DNA of 64,000 bases, from NCBI RefSeq assembly GCF_001636845.1, contig NZ_LITT01000008.1, positions 1-64,000 of the forward strand, read 5' to 3'. Positions 36,656-46,107 of the stretch are shown piece by piece. The notes beneath the pieces were generated by a model that was not told the origin of the DNA, made no database searches, and worked only from the letters and a program-made list of their open reading frames with translations. Origin of the DNA: Clostridium ljungdahlii. Lineage in GTDB: Bacteria > Bacillota > Clostridia > Clostridiales > Clostridiaceae. The translations under genes and the position numbers were made by a program. The stretch's first letter is position 1, and each line of letters opens with the position of its first letter.

Positions 36656-37353
36656 TACCACTCAATCCTTTCTGCAGGAATAATCTCTTTATTGACTACA
36701 CTATCTACAATTTCTCCACTTCTTACTCTATAGACCCTGTTTGCCATAGAACTGATTGCATTATTATGTGTTATCATAAGTATGGTTGAACCAAAGTCCT
36801 TGTTAATTCTCTGAAGAAGTTTTAATATCTCCCTGGAGGTTGAAAAATCAAGTGCACCGGTGGGTTCATCGCATAATAAAAGCTTTGGATTTTTAACTAT
36901 TGCCCTTGCAATGGAGATTCTTTGCTGTTCACCACCACTTAATTCCCTTGGAAATCTATATTTTTTATCAAGCATACCTACGGCTTTTAAAACCTCATCA
37001 GTATTAAGAGGACAACTGCTTATGTTTGAGACAACCTCAATATTTTCCCCAGCAGTTAAGTTAGGTATTAAGTTGTAAAATTGAAATATAAAACCTATAT
37101 TTTTTCTTCTGTAGTCCGTGAGTTCATTATCATTTAGTTTAGTAATTTCAAGGTTATCTACAAAAACAGTACCAAAGTCACATTTATCAATTCCACCTAT
37201 AATATTAAGAAGGGTTGACTTGCCAGAACCAGAAGGACCAAGTATAACTCCAATTTCACCTTTGTCTAAATTCATTCCTATACCATTCAAAACAGTGGTA
37301 GTTATATCAGTCGTTTTATAGCTTTTCTTTAAATTTTTTACTATTAAGAACAT
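36655..37353 (-). CDS. ABC transporter ATPase, MacB/LolD type
   Basis: ATPase of 232 residues. Walker A GPSGSGKSTLLN (near residue 39), Q-loop FIFQFYNLIP, signature LSGGEQQRISIARAI, Walker B LLLCDEPTGALD and H-loop MITHNN are all intact. AAAGGAAT precedes ATG 37353. It is translationally coupled to the FtsX-like permease. It faces the two-component system at 32.5-34.4 kb across a short convergent gap. Confidence 0.93.
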   Translation of the reverse strand: MFLIVKNLKKSYKTTDITTTVLNGIGMNLDKGEIGVILGPSGSGKSTLLNIIGGIDKCDFGTVFVDNLEITKLNDNELTDYRRKNIGFIFQFYNLIPNLTAGENIEVVSNISSCPLNTDEVLKAVGMLDKKYRFPRELSGGEQQRISIARAIVKNPKLLLCDEPTGALDFSTSREILKLLQRINKDFGSTILMITHNNAISSMANRVYRVRSGEIVDSVVNKEIIPAERIEW

Positions 37354-37440
37354 CTATTTTATTCCTTTCGCTATTTTAATTGTTATTAGTTTAAACATAG
37401 GAGAGAGTTTTATTCTATATTTATTAATTAGGCAGTAATC

Positions 37441-37472
37441 AAAAAGGTATAGTGTTTTTTACTATACCTTTT
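37441..37472 (-). terminator. terminator of the Nudix gene
   Basis: AAAAGGTATAGT and ACTATACCTTTT form a 12-base stem with a short T-rich loop, overlapping the last codons of the Nudix gene. It is duplicated, along with the gene end, at 27548. Confidence 0.7.
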
Positions 37473-37860
37473 CTGATATCAACTTTTCAACTGTAGGAAT
37501 ATCTGCTGGAGCCCATTTTAAAGAAGAGAGGTTCTCTCTTTTTAGCCATATCAGTTTAGAATGTTCATTGGCTGTAGGAATATCTGATACTAATTTGCAC
37601 TTTACAGTAATCAAATTTACTATAAAAGCATCATATTCATGAGTATTGTCATTAAATACATCCAAGTATTCTACAGTGCATTTTAACTCCTCTTGGATTT
37701 CTCTTTCTATAGCTTGTTTCAAATTTTCACCTTTCTCAACTTTCCCACCTGGAAATTCCCATTTGTTTGGCAGGGACATTTTTGGAGAACGAAGAGCGCA
37801 TAGTATTTCATTATTTTCATTTTCTATAACAGCTCCGACGACTTTCAATGTTTTTTTCAT
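37462..37860 (-). CDS. Nudix hydrolase, MutT-like
   Basis: Nucleotide pyrophosphatase of 132 residues. The Nudix box GGKVEKGENLKQAIEREIQE followed by EL fits GX5EX7REUXEEXGU. The start KKTLKVVGAVIENENNEILC and the WEFPGG segment are typical of MutT 8-oxo-dGTP diphosphatases. AAAGGTGTTG precedes ATG 37860. It lies at the edge of an island with two PLD-helicase fusions and other nucleotide-processing genes. Its last third is duplicated at 27548-27736. Confidence 0.92.
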   Translation of the reverse strand: MKKTLKVVGAVIENENNEILCALRSPKMSLPNKWEFPGGKVEKGENLKQAIEREIQEELKCTVEYLDVFNDNTHEYDAFIVNLITVKCKLVSDIPTANEHSKLIWLKRENLSSLKWAPADIPTVEKLISEKV

Positions 37861-37911
37861 TTTAGCAACACCTTTCTTCTAGAAAAGTTTAGCATAGATG
37901 GGTGCTTAAAT

Positions 37912-38331
37912 TTATTTCTGCTTATATAATCCAAATCCAGTTATAATCAATTTATCCCAACCAGTTTCTTCATTATTAATCCAACTGTATTCAATATTAA
38001 GTTCTTTCAACCAAGCATTAAGTCCATTACTTACTTTACTTACATTTGGCGATTTTCTTCCAAATTTGTCTTTTATCGTTTCAAGCAATTCAACTTGTTC
38101 TTCTTTTTCTAATTCTTTATCTAACATTCCTTCTATGACTTCGCGGCATTCTGAATAGGATTTATGATCCTCGGCATATATTTCATTGGCTAATAATTGT
38201 CTTTTGTTATTTAAAGTCTTTTTTACTTCATTTATTTCTTCTACATTTGATAAGTACTTTTTAGCTATGTTCATAGCAGCAATTTCATTATCTATTTTGA
38301 TTATTGTTCTTTCTAATTTTTCATTTCTCAT
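37912..38331 (-). CDS. hypothetical protein, helical
   Basis: Protein of 139 residues that I do not recognise. It is strongly charged and mostly helical (MRNEKLERTIIKIDNEIAAM and onward), with possible coiled coil over the first 85 residues, and ends with a mixed segment (GLNAWLKELNIEYSWINNEETGWDKLIITGFGLY). No membrane segment or catalytic motif is seen. It reads away from the helicase gene at 38535 and follows it divergently, 50 bases before the Nudix gene on the same strand, with which it may be cotranscribed. Confidence 0.6.
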   Translation of the reverse strand: MRNEKLERTIIKIDNEIAAMNIAKKYLSNVEEINEVKKTLNNKRQLLANEIYAEDHKSYSECREVIEGMLDKELEKEEQVELLETIKDKFGRKSPNVSKVSNGLNAWLKELNIEYSWINNEETGWDKLIITGFGLYKQK

Positions 38332-38534
38332 TTTAATAGTCTCACTTTACATTTTTTATTTAGACATTTTCTAACGACAATAGGTAATTATATCATAAAA
38401 CTACTTATCATACAAAATTTTAAAAATTTTTAGGCAGCAGGTATGAATGTACCTTATTTTTGATAAAAAGGTAAGAATAAGTTATAATATGCACATATGA
38501 ATGTAAACTAGGAAGCAGCAGGGGAGTGTCAACT

Positions 38535-41500
38535 GTGATAAAGGATGGGGTCTATGAACAGGTAATATATGAGGATCTTAAAAATAAGTTAAAAGAATTA
38601 GATTTAGATAAATATGTTCTTGAAAAAGAAACTATAGATGTAGAAGAAGCTAAAACTATACTCACAAGCTACATATCTTCTGTAGTTAAAAAGTGTTTAA
38701 GATTTATAAGGGAAAGTAATAAAAAGAACGATAAGGAAGCTTTGATTTCACAAATAAAGGCTTGCAATGAGCTTATAAAAAGTTTAAGCAAATTATCCCA
38801 TGAGAAAAACATTACTGGGTTAAAAATTGATGAAGAAGGTGAAATGCTTACGGCTTTGTATTCAAAAATAAATAGCATTAAAGCTGTTAAGGAAGATAAG
38901 GCAGTAAGACCAGTAACTCCACTTTCTCAGAGTTCACTTTTCACTGGTTCAAAGCAGGAGCCAGACATGATGAGTGAAATAAAAAAAGAAATATTGTGCT
39001 GTGATTCTATTGATATGTTGGTGTCCTTTATTAAATGGAGCGGTTTAAGATGCATAATTGAAGAGCTTAAAGAGTTTACAGAAGGAGAAGATCATAAGCT
39101 TAGGATTATTACTACTTCTTATATGGGAGCTACTGATTATAAAGCTATTGAAGAACTTAGTAAGCTTAAAAACACTGAAATAAAAATATCCTATGATACT
39201 GATAGAACAAGGCTTCATGCAAAGGCTTATCTTTTTAAAAGGGAAACAGGCTTTACTACAGCTTATATAGGATCTTCCAATTTATCTAATGCGGCACTAA
39301 CCTCCGGACTTGAGTGGAATATAAAAGTTACGGAAAAAGATTCCTTTGATATTATTAAAAAGTTTCAGGCAACATTTGAAAGCTACTGGAATGATGATGA
39401 GTTTAATAGTTTTAATGGAGAACTTGAAGGGGATAAGAAAAGGCTTATAACTTCTTTAAAAAAGGAAAGTAAAACTGATAGTAATGATAATACTATATTT
39501 AGTTTAGATATACATCCCTACTATTATCAAAAGGAAATATTAGAAAAACTTAAGGCTGAAAGAACACTATATGGAAGATGTAAAAACCTTATAGTAGCAG
39601 CTACAGGAGTTGGAAAAACAGTTATAGCAGCCTTTGATTATAAGGACTTTGTAAAAGAAAATAGAAAAGAGAAAAATAGGCTTTTATTTATAGCTCACAG
39701 AGAAGAAATATTAAAGCAGAGTAGAGACACCTTCAGAGCTATATTAAAGGATAATAATTTTGGTGATTTATATGTAGGCGGAAATATACCAGAGTCTTTG
39801 GATCACCTGTTTATGAGTATACAAAGCTTTAATTCTTCAAGGCTTTATGAAAAGACTACTTCTGATTTTTATGATTTTATAATTGTAGATGAGTTTCATC
39901 ATGCAGAAGCACCTTCCTATAAAAAACTTTTGGATTATTATGCTCCAAAGATACTTTTAGGATTAACAGCTACTCCAGAGAGAATGGATGGCAAAAATGT
40001 ACTGGAACGCTTTGATGATAGAATAGCAGCGGAAATGAGGTTATCAGAAGCCATAGACAAAAAGCTTTTAAGCCCATTTCAATACTTTGCAGTATCAGAT
40101 AGTGTGGATTTATCTAAGCTTAAATGGACTAGAGGCGGATATGATAAAAATGAGCTTGAAAATGTATATACCAGTAATGATATTAGAGTAAGTGGAATAA
40201 TAAGCAGTTTGTATAAATATGTTACGGATATTGATGAGGTTGTGGGACTAGGATTTTGTGTAAGTGTAGAACATGCTAAATATATGGCAGATAGATTTAA
40301 CAGCAGATGTATTCCTTCTATAGCAGTACTTGGAGAAAGCAGCAGTGAAGAAAGAAATAATGCTAAAAGAAGACTTATATCAGGTGAAGTTAAGTTTATA
40401 TTTACAGTAGATTTATATAATGAAGGTGTAGACATACCAGAAGTAAATACAGTGCTGTTTTTAAGGCCAACAGAAAGCTTAACAGTATTTTTGCAGCAGC
40501 TTGGAAGAGGTCTTAGATTATATGAAGGAAAAGAATGTTTAACAGTACTGGATTTTGTAGGTCAGGCTCATAAAAACTATGATTTTGAGCAAAAATTTAA
40601 AGCACTCATTGGTAAATCAAAATATTCAGTAGAATATAGTATAAACAATGGATTTTTGAATTTACCTAAAGGATGCTATATACATTTAGAAAAACAGGCT
40701 AAGGAATATATATTAAGAAATATAAAGGGAGCTAAATTGACAAAAGCAAGCCTTATAAGTAAATTGAAATACTTTGAAGGTGACACCTACAAAAAGCCAA
40801 CACTAGGAAATTTTTTAGATTACTATAATTACAGTTTAGTTGATGTCTATGGTAAAAATGGAAACAGAAGCTTTTCTAGAATGAAGGTTGAAGCAGGATT
40901 AATAGATGACTATGTAAACAAGGATGAAGTACTTCTTACAAAGAAAATGAAAAACCTATTTCACATTAATTCAAGAAAACTTATAGAGTTTATGATAAAA
41001 GTGTTAACTTTAAAATCTAAATTGGACACTAGCAATTTAGATGAAGAAGAAAAACATATGCTTGGAATGTTATATTACAGCTTTCATATGGAACTTCCAG
41101 AAAAAATAGGTTATAAATCCTTTGCAGAGGCTTTATATAACCTTTGTTCTAATAATAAGGAATTAATAGAAGAAGCTGTAGAAATTCTTAATTATAATTA
41201 CTTACATATTGATTTCATAGATAAAACTGTGGATTTAGGAGGAGCTGTTCCATTAGATTTACATTGCAATTATTCTATAGATCAGATTATGGCTGCCTTT
41301 GGATATTTTAATGAAAATAAAAAGCCATCCTTTAGAGAAGGAGTAAAGTATTTTAGAGAAATGAAAGTAGATGCCTTTTTTATAACCTTAAATAAGTCGG
41401 AAAAGGATTATTCTCCTTCCACTCTTTATGAGGACTATGCCATGAATGAGAGGTTGTTTCACTGGCAAAGTCAAAGTAGAACCAGTTTAGAAAGTGAAAC

Positions 41501-41717
41501 GGGACAAAGGTATATTAATCATTTCAAAACGGGTAATAAAATAGTTTTATTTGTTAGAGAAAGTAAGAAGAAGGATGGTTTAGCTGCACCTTACACTTAT
41601 TTGGGAGAGGCAGAGTATGTAAGTCACAGAGGAAGCATGCCTATTAGCTTTGTGTGGAGATTGAAGGAAGAGATGCCTGCGGGGATTATGGGGGCGGCTA
41701 ATAAAGGGGTAGTTTAA
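38535..41717 (+). CDS. PLD-like nuclease-SF2 helicase fusion with DUF3427-like C-terminus
   Basis: Fusion protein of about 1060 residues. After a charged N-terminal region, a single phospholipase D half (HAKAYLFKRETGFTTAYIGSSNLS, near residue 230) gives the H, K and SSN of an HKD motif, but the usual Asp is replaced by Lys. Then comes a DEAD/DEAH-type SF2 helicase: Walker A AATGVGKT, DEFHH, LTATPER and QQLGRGLRLYEG. The last 350 residues resemble DUF3427. GGGGAG at 38521-38526 supports GTG 38535; GTG 38526 is alternative. Such proteins occur in defence and repair islands, but their target is unknown. A second fusion lies at 46368. Confidence 0.88.
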   Translation: MIKDGVYEQVIYEDLKNKLKELDLDKYVLEKETIDVEEAKTILTSYISSVVKKCLRFIRESNKKNDKEALISQIKACNELIKSLSKLSHEKNITGLKIDEEGEMLTALYSKINSIKAVKEDKAVRPVTPLSQSSLFTGSKQEPDMMSEIKKEILCCDSIDMLVSFIKWSGLRCIIEELKEFTEGEDHKLRIITTSYMGATDYKAIEELSKLKNTEIKISYDTDRTRLHAKAYLFKRETGFTTAYIGSSNLSNAALTSGLEWNIKVTEKDSFDIIKKFQATFESYWNDDEFNSFNGELEGDKKRLITSLKKESKTDSNDNTIFSLDIHPYYYQKEILEKLKAERTLYGRCKNLIVAATGVGKTVIAAFDYKDFVKENRKEKNRLLFIAHREEILKQSRDTFRAILKDNNFGDLYVGGNIPESLDHLFMSIQSFNSSRLYEKTTSDFYDFIIVDEFHHAEAPSYKKLLDYYAPKILLGLTATPERMDGKNVLERFDDRIAAEMRLSEAIDKKLLSPFQYFAVSDSVDLSKLKWTRGGYDKNELENVYTSNDIRVSGIISSLYKYVTDIDEVVGLGFCVSVEHAKYMADRFNSRCIPSIAVLGESSSEERNNAKRRLISGEVKFIFTVDLYNEGVDIPEVNTVLFLRPTESLTVFLQQLGRGLRLYEGKECLTVLDFVGQAHKNYDFEQKFKALIGKSKYSVEYSINNGFLNLPKGCYIHLEKQAKEYILRNIKGAKLTKASLISKLKYFEGDTYKKPTLGNFLDYYNYSLVDVYGKNGNRSFSRMKVEAGLIDDYVNKDEVLLTKKMKNLFHINSRKLIEFMIKVLTLKSKLDTSNLDEEEKHMLGMLYYSFHMELPEKIGYKSFAEALYNLCSNNKELIEEAVEILNYNYLHIDFIDKTVDLGGAVPLDLHCNYSIDQIMAAFGYFNENKKPSFREGVKYFREMKVDAFFITLNKSEKDYSPSTLYEDYAMNERLFHWQSQSRTSLESETGQRYINHFKTGNKIVLFVRESKKKDGLAAPYTYLGEAEYVSHRGSMPISFVWRLKEEMPAGIMGAANKGVV

Positions 41718-41864
41718 AAAATATAGTTGCTAAAAGATAAATTAGAATATAGTAAGTACAAAAAGTTTAATATAAATATATTACCGTAATTTTTTTACGA
41801 CAACTTGAATAATTTCGTTGATTTCAGTCTAGAATAATGTATAATTTAATTTGGGGGTGATATT

Positions 41865-42965
41865 ATGTTGAAAAAATTTGAAGTAAGAGGTTTTAAAAAT
41901 TTTAAAGAAAATATACAGCTGGACTTTTCAGATGTACGAGATTATAAATTTAATGAACAGTGTGCCAGTAAAGGTTTACTGAATAAAATAATAATTTATG
42001 GAAAAAATTCAGTTGGAAAATCAAATTTGGGCTTAGCACTATTTGATATTACAACACATTTGGCTGATAAAAATGTTACACCGGATTTATATGATTACTA
42101 TTTAAATGCAGATTTAGATTCAGGTTTTGCTGAGTTTCATTATGTATTTAAATTAGAAGCTGGAGAAATAGATTATTTGTATCGAAAAAATGATGTAAGA
42201 GAGCTAACATTTGAAAAGATTTCAATAAATAACGAAGTTATAATGACTTATGATTATACAAAAAAATCAGGAGATTTAGAAGGACTTAAAAAATTAGCTC
42301 CTTCCTTGAATTTTGAATTCCAAAATGAGAATATCTCAATTTTAAAATATGTAGTTAATAATACTTTATCTAGTACTGCTGCACCTCTTAAGCAATTGAT
42401 GCGTTTTGTAAATAATATGTTATGGTTTCGAAGTCTTGATGAAAACAGATATATAGGTTATAAAAAGGAAAGTGAAGATTATATAAACTTTATATTTGAA
42501 AAAGATTATTTGAAAACTTTTCAGGATTTGCTTCATACAGCAGGAGTTAATGAAGATTTAGTAGCTATAAAAGATCCTGATGGAAAACAGCGTTTATACT
42601 TTAATAAAAAAACTCCTATTCCATTTTTTAAAGTTGCTTCTAATGGAACTAAGGCTTTGTATGCACTCTATTATTGGCTCACAACGGCTAAAGATATATC
42701 ATTTTTGTTTATTGATGAATTTGATGCATATTATCATTTTGAACTTTCAGAAATGATAGTACAGTTACTAGAAAAACATAAGGAGTTTCAAACTATTTTA
42801 ATTTCTCATAACACTAATCTCTTGACAAATAGGATTATGCGTCCAGATTGCTATTTTATATTAACGTCAGATAAGTTAACATCATTGGCTAATGCTACCA
42901 ATAGAGAATTGCGTGAAGGACATAATTTAGAAAAGCTTTATATAAATGGTGAATTTGATGAGTAA
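41865..42965 (+). CDS. AAA ATPase of an ATPase-TOPRIM pair (PARIS/RloA-like)
   Basis: ABC/SMC-type ATPase of 366 residues. It starts KKFEVRGFKNFKENIQLDFS. Walker A is YGKNSVGKSN (about residues 46-55), a reduced signature SNGTKALYAL is near 262, Walker B FLFIDEFDAYYH near 284, and the H-loop ILISHNTNLL near 307. It has no long coiled coil. GGGGGTGAT precedes ATG 41865. It overlaps by 8 bases with a TOPRIM-like gene. The pair resembles AriA-AriB of the PARIS anti-phage system or RloA-type ATPases, which trap a toxic effector until a phage trigger; the match is by architecture. Confidence 0.82.
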   Translation: MLKKFEVRGFKNFKENIQLDFSDVRDYKFNEQCASKGLLNKIIIYGKNSVGKSNLGLALFDITTHLADKNVTPDLYDYYLNADLDSGFAEFHYVFKLEAGEIDYLYRKNDVRELTFEKISINNEVIMTYDYTKKSGDLEGLKKLAPSLNFEFQNENISILKYVVNNTLSSTAAPLKQLMRFVNNMLWFRSLDENRYIGYKKESEDYINFIFEKDYLKTFQDLLHTAGVNEDLVAIKDPDGKQRLYFNKKTPIPFFKVASNGTKALYALYYWLTTAKDISFLFIDEFDAYYHFELSEMIVQLLEKHKEFQTILISHNTNLLTNRIMRPDCYFILTSDKLTSLANATNRELREGHNLEKLYINGEFDE

Positions 42966-43728
42966 GGTAGTAAAAAAGAATATTTTAGTTTTGGTAGAAG
43001 GTGCTAAAACAGATGTAAAAGTAATGGAGAAATTATTTAATATTTATGAAATAGATGCTAAGTATAAAATAGTATCATACTGTACTAATATATACACACT
43101 TTATCAAGAAATGTTTAGAGATGGTATTGATGGATTAGAGGATATGGATATACTTCAAGTATTAAAAGCTAGAGAAAAAAATATTGAGAAGAAAAAAATA
43201 TTTGATAAGAGATATACAGATATACTACTAATTTTTGATTTAGATCCACAGGACCCACAATTTGTGCCTGAAAATATTAAATTAATGCAAGATTATTTTT
43301 GTGAATCTTCAGATATGGGAAAACTATATTTAAATTACCCAATGATTGAAGCATTTTATCATTTAAGTTCTATACCAGATGATGAGTATTTTAGTAGAAA
43401 AGTTAAATTGAAAGAGCTTCAAGATAAAAAATATAAATTCCGTGTACAACAGGAAAGTATGGGTAATGATTATCGCAAATTTGCTGCGAGTAAAGATCTA
43501 TGTAATATAATTATTTTGCAAAATCTCACTAAAGCTATATTTTTGGCTACTGGCAAATCTATTAAGTGGAAAGATATAGTAGTTAATGCTAATTTAATTG
43601 AGCTAGTAGATTCAAATTTTATATTAGAAAAACAGCTATTTCATCTAAAAAATGATAAATTTATATATGTTCTTTGTACTTGTGTATTCTATATTATAGA
43701 ATATAATCCCAATCTTTTACTATCTTAA
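42958..43728 (+). CDS. TOPRIM/DUF4435-like effector of the ATPase pair
   Basis: Protein of 256 residues. TOPRIM-type acidic sites are visible in ILVLVEGAKTDVKV (Glu near residue 15) and DILLIFDLDPQDP (DxD near residue 85). LNYPMIEAFYHL is a further conserved-looking segment of OLD/AriB-like proteins. GGTG at 42948-42951 supports ATG 42958, overlapping the ATPase by 8 bases; ATG 42946 is possible. A nuclease such as the tRNA-cutting AriB of PARIS is the best analogy; family identity is not certain. Confidence 0.7.
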   Translation: MSKVVKKNILVLVEGAKTDVKVMEKLFNIYEIDAKYKIVSYCTNIYTLYQEMFRDGIDGLEDMDILQVLKAREKNIEKKKIFDKRYTDILLIFDLDPQDPQFVPENIKLMQDYFCESSDMGKLYLNYPMIEAFYHLSSIPDDEYFSRKVKLKELQDKKYKFRVQQESMGNDYRKFAASKDLCNIIILQNLTKAIFLATGKSIKWKDIVVNANLIELVDSNFILEKQLFHLKNDKFIYVLCTCVFYIIEYNPNLLLS

Positions 43729-43763
43729 GTTATTAATGAAAATGTAAATTTTAAGGAGAGAAA

Positions 43764-44507
43764 ATGAAATTTTGTGGTATAGATGTACATTTAAGAACTC
43801 TGTCAATTGCAGAAATAGATGAGAATTTCAATGTAAGTTTATTGAAGAATATGACTTTGAATGAACTAAAAGAATATATAAAGAATACGCCTATAACTTT
43901 AATAGGCGTAGATGCACCATATAATCTAAATCAAGGGTTAATGAATGATGAAGCATATAGAAATAAGCTAGGTAGAAAAATTAATGGACATTATAATAAA
44001 AAAGTTTCAGAATACGAATTATCAAGAAGAGGTATAAATCCATTTTCTACTCCATCATCTATGGAAATAGTAAGAAGTAAAAACTATTTATCTTGGATGG
44101 AAACAGGATTCAAAGTATATAATATTTTAAAAGAAAAAGGATTTGAATTACTAAATGAAAGTAATTTAAATGAAAAGAAAGATAGAGGAATGATTGAAGT
44201 ATTTCCTCATGCTTGTTTTACAGTTCTTGCAGGAAAACTTCTATCCAATAAAAATACTGAAAAAGGAATAAATGAAAGAATAAATGTTATTGAGGGACAG
44301 GGCTTTACTGGAATTAGAGATTATCTTCAAAATATAAATAAGAAGTATAAGGATGATTTCCTGGATGCATTAATTGCAGCTTATACTGTATATAAAATAT
44401 ATAATGGAAGCGGAACATTTGTTGGTGATACGGTAGAAGGACAGATTGCTTTACCAGTAGATAAAATTAAAGATTCATATAAAAGAGCAGTAGATCTAAC
44501 CAATTAA
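43764..44507 (+). CDS. DUF429 family protein (predicted RNase H-like fold)
   Basis: Protein of 247 residues with the opening FCGIDVHLRTLSIAEID, the second acidic segment LIGVDAPYNLN and the late DDFLDALIAAYTVYK. These give three well-spaced acidic sites, as in DUF429 proteins, a predicted nuclease family with an RNase H fold. AAGGAGAG precedes ATG 43764. It lies 35 bases after the TOPRIM gene on the same strand and may belong to the same transcript. Its function in this setting is unknown. Confidence 0.78.
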   Translation: MKFCGIDVHLRTLSIAEIDENFNVSLLKNMTLNELKEYIKNTPITLIGVDAPYNLNQGLMNDEAYRNKLGRKINGHYNKKVSEYELSRRGINPFSTPSSMEIVRSKNYLSWMETGFKVYNILKEKGFELLNESNLNEKKDRGMIEVFPHACFTVLAGKLLSNKNTEKGINERINVIEGQGFTGIRDYLQNINKKYKDDFLDALIAAYTVYKIYNGSGTFVGDTVEGQIALPVDKIKDSYKRAVDLTN

Positions 44508-44508
44508 C

Positions 44509-44604
44509 GGAGCACCAGATGCTCTAGAATTATTAAAAACCAAGCAGGATGAAGATATTAAAGCAACTATAGTAGATGCAAATAATAATAGAGATAAGTT
44601 TTAA
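44509..44604 (+). pseudogene. possible C-terminal gene scrap
   Basis: Open codons read GAPDALELLKTKQDEDIKAT then IVDANNNRDKF and stop, with no start or ribosome-binding site. It looks like the end of a lost gene, but I cannot name the family. It runs into the first 76-base repeat region. Confidence 0.3.
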
Positions 44605-44647
44605 TTTTCGGAAGTTTTATAAGCTTTTGTACAAAAGTTACTATTTA

Positions 44648-44723
44648 TCTCCATTTTTTTACTGTAAAAAGAGATGAATATGTTATAAAATAACAGTATA
44701 ATTTGAAATTTTATGTAAAAAGA
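44648..44723 (+). repeat. 76-base direct repeat, copy 1
   Basis: Identical to 46204-46279 except one base (CAGTAT against CAATAT). Weaker similarity extends about 60 bases to the left of each copy. It includes a TCTC...TTTTTAC-TG-TAAAAAGAGA hairpin and TATAAT-like boxes. Copy 2 lies 89 bases before the second PLD-helicase gene. Confidence 0.85.
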
Positions 44724-44780
44724 GTAATCAATGAAGAATAATTTATAGAAAAATTTTAGTGAGTTGTTTTTATTACTATT

Positions 44781-44993
44781 ATGATTGATAAATATGATAA
44801 CAATATGGTTTTAATAATTGATGAGGTAGATAAAAGTAGTGGCAATAGAGTATTTATGTAGTTTTTAGGAGTGCTTAGAAATAAATATTTAGTTATGGCT
44901 TCAAAAGAAGACATAAATTCTAAAAGTGTTATATTAGGTGGAGTAAATGATATCAATGATATTAAGCTTCAAATTAGAGAAGAAAGGAATTAA
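44781..44993 (+). pseudogene. remnant of an AAA-like ATPase gene
   Basis: In one frame the bases encode DNNMVLIIDEVDKSSGNRVF, an in-frame TAG, then FLGVLRNKYLVMASKEDINS and SVILGGVNDINDIKLQIREE and a stop. This matches the Walker B region of AAA-like ATPases common in Clostridium (IDEVDKSS...FL..LR.KYL...SVILAGV.DIKNLK). The P-loop part and C-terminus are missing. Confidence 0.65.
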
Positions 44994-44994
44994 A

Positions 44995-45372
44995 ATGACA
45001 GATTGTATATTTTGTAATTACAACAAATCAGAAATAATAGCAGAAAATAAGCTTGCTTTTGCTATAATGGATAGGTTTCCCGTAAATGAAGGGCATACCT
45101 TGATAATACCCAAAAGACATTTTCCATTTTTATTTGAAGCCTCAGAGGAAGAAATAAAAGATATATACAGCCTTATGTATGAGGTTAAGGAAATGTTAGA
45201 TATTCAGTATGAACCAGCAGGATACAATGTGGGAGTTAATATTGGCTATTATGCTGGACAGACAATAAAGCATTTGCATGTTCATCTAATTCCTAGATAT
45301 AAGGGAGATGTAGAAAATCCTAGAGGGGGAGTTAGAAACTTAAAGAAGGCTTTGGTTGAGTATGATGGGTAA
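44995..45372 (+). CDS. HIT family hydrolase
   Basis: Histidine-triad nucleotide hydrolase/transferase of 125 residues. It opens CIFCNYNKSEIIAENKLAFAIMD with a Zn-type CxxC and ends with the HIT motif KHLHVHLIPRY. Relatives hydrolyse adenosine phosphoramidates or dinucleoside polyphosphates such as Ap4A. AGAAAGGAA precedes ATG 44995, so the longer frame upstream is not used. It is one of three nucleotide-processing enzymes around the PLD-helicase genes. Confidence 0.92.
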   Translation: MTDCIFCNYNKSEIIAENKLAFAIMDRFPVNEGHTLIIPKRHFPFLFEASEEEIKDIYSLMYEVKEMLDIQYEPAGYNVGVNIGYYAGQTIKHLHVHLIPRYKGDVENPRGGVRNLKKALVEYDG

Positions 45373-45403
45373 AATACAGTATTTGTAATATTAGGGCGGA
45401 AGT

Positions 45404-45547
45404 ATGTATAAAATAATGACAGTAGAGGATGATTTAAGACTTTGTGAAGAAATACAAGAAGCTCTTTCAAATTTAATAGAAATAAAAATTATACTGCAGC
45501 GTGGATTAAAGAAGATGGAAAAAAGATATTTGAAGTAATGGTTTAAT
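45404..45547 (+). pseudogene. short response-regulator-like fragment
   Basis: Forty-seven codons, MYKIMTVEDDLRLCEEIQEA followed by LSNLIENKNYTAAWIKEDGK and IFEVMV. The first 25 residues look like the start of a receiver domain (acidic pair after a beta strand); the rest does not. There is no phospho-acceptor Asp. It is probably a decayed or chimeric scrap, though a small gene of its own cannot be excluded. Confidence 0.4.
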
Positions 45548-45633
45548 TAAATTTTTTTAGTTACGGAAATTGGTAAAGGATAATTCATACGTTGAAAAGT
45601 CTTTATAATAAATTAAAAGTGAGGGCTGTAGTG

Positions 45634-46107
45634 ATGAAAAAAGTTAAATTAGAAGATATTATAGAAGCTATGGAGTTAATTAATGATGATAGCAATTGTT
45701 ATTATAATAAAATGACAGGTGAAATTACTTATGTGGATGATGAAACAAGAAGATTAGCTGAGGATTGTAGCATGGAAGATTTAGAAAGTTTGCCTGATTG
45801 GCAGAGGGATGATGTTAGACGAGCTATTGATGTTGAAGAAAACTGGAATTATTATATTGCTTTACCATCAAAGTTTGATATTAATGAGTATGATATTATG
45901 GTTAAATTTTGTTATTTCTTAGATAATGATAAAATAGCTAACCAACTATTAAATGCGTTAAATGGAAGAGGAGCTTTTAGGAGATTTAAGGACACGGCTT
46001 TCAGACTTAGCATAGAAGAAAAATGGTATGAGTTTAGAGATGAAGCTTTGAGAAAAATTGCATTGGATTGGTGCAGTTGCAATGGAGTGGAAATTGACAA
46101 CAAGTAG
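45634..46107 (+). CDS. UPF0158 family protein
   Basis: Protein of 157 residues matching UPF0158: the start KVKLEDIIEAMELINDD, the core DWQRDDVRRAIDVEENWNYY, and the end AFRRFKDTAFRLSIEEKWYEFRDEALRKIALDW. The function of the family is unknown. GAGGGC and the reading frame support ATG 45634. It is flanked by the two 76-base repeats together with the HIT gene, so it may have come in as cargo. Confidence 0.82.
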   Translation: MKKVKLEDIIEAMELINDDSNCYYNKMTGEITYVDDETRRLAEDCSMEDLESLPDWQRDDVRRAIDVEENWNYYIALPSKFDINEYDIMVKFCYFLDNDKIANQLLNALNGRGAFRRFKDTAFRLSIEEKWYEFRDEALRKIALDWCSCNGVEIDNK

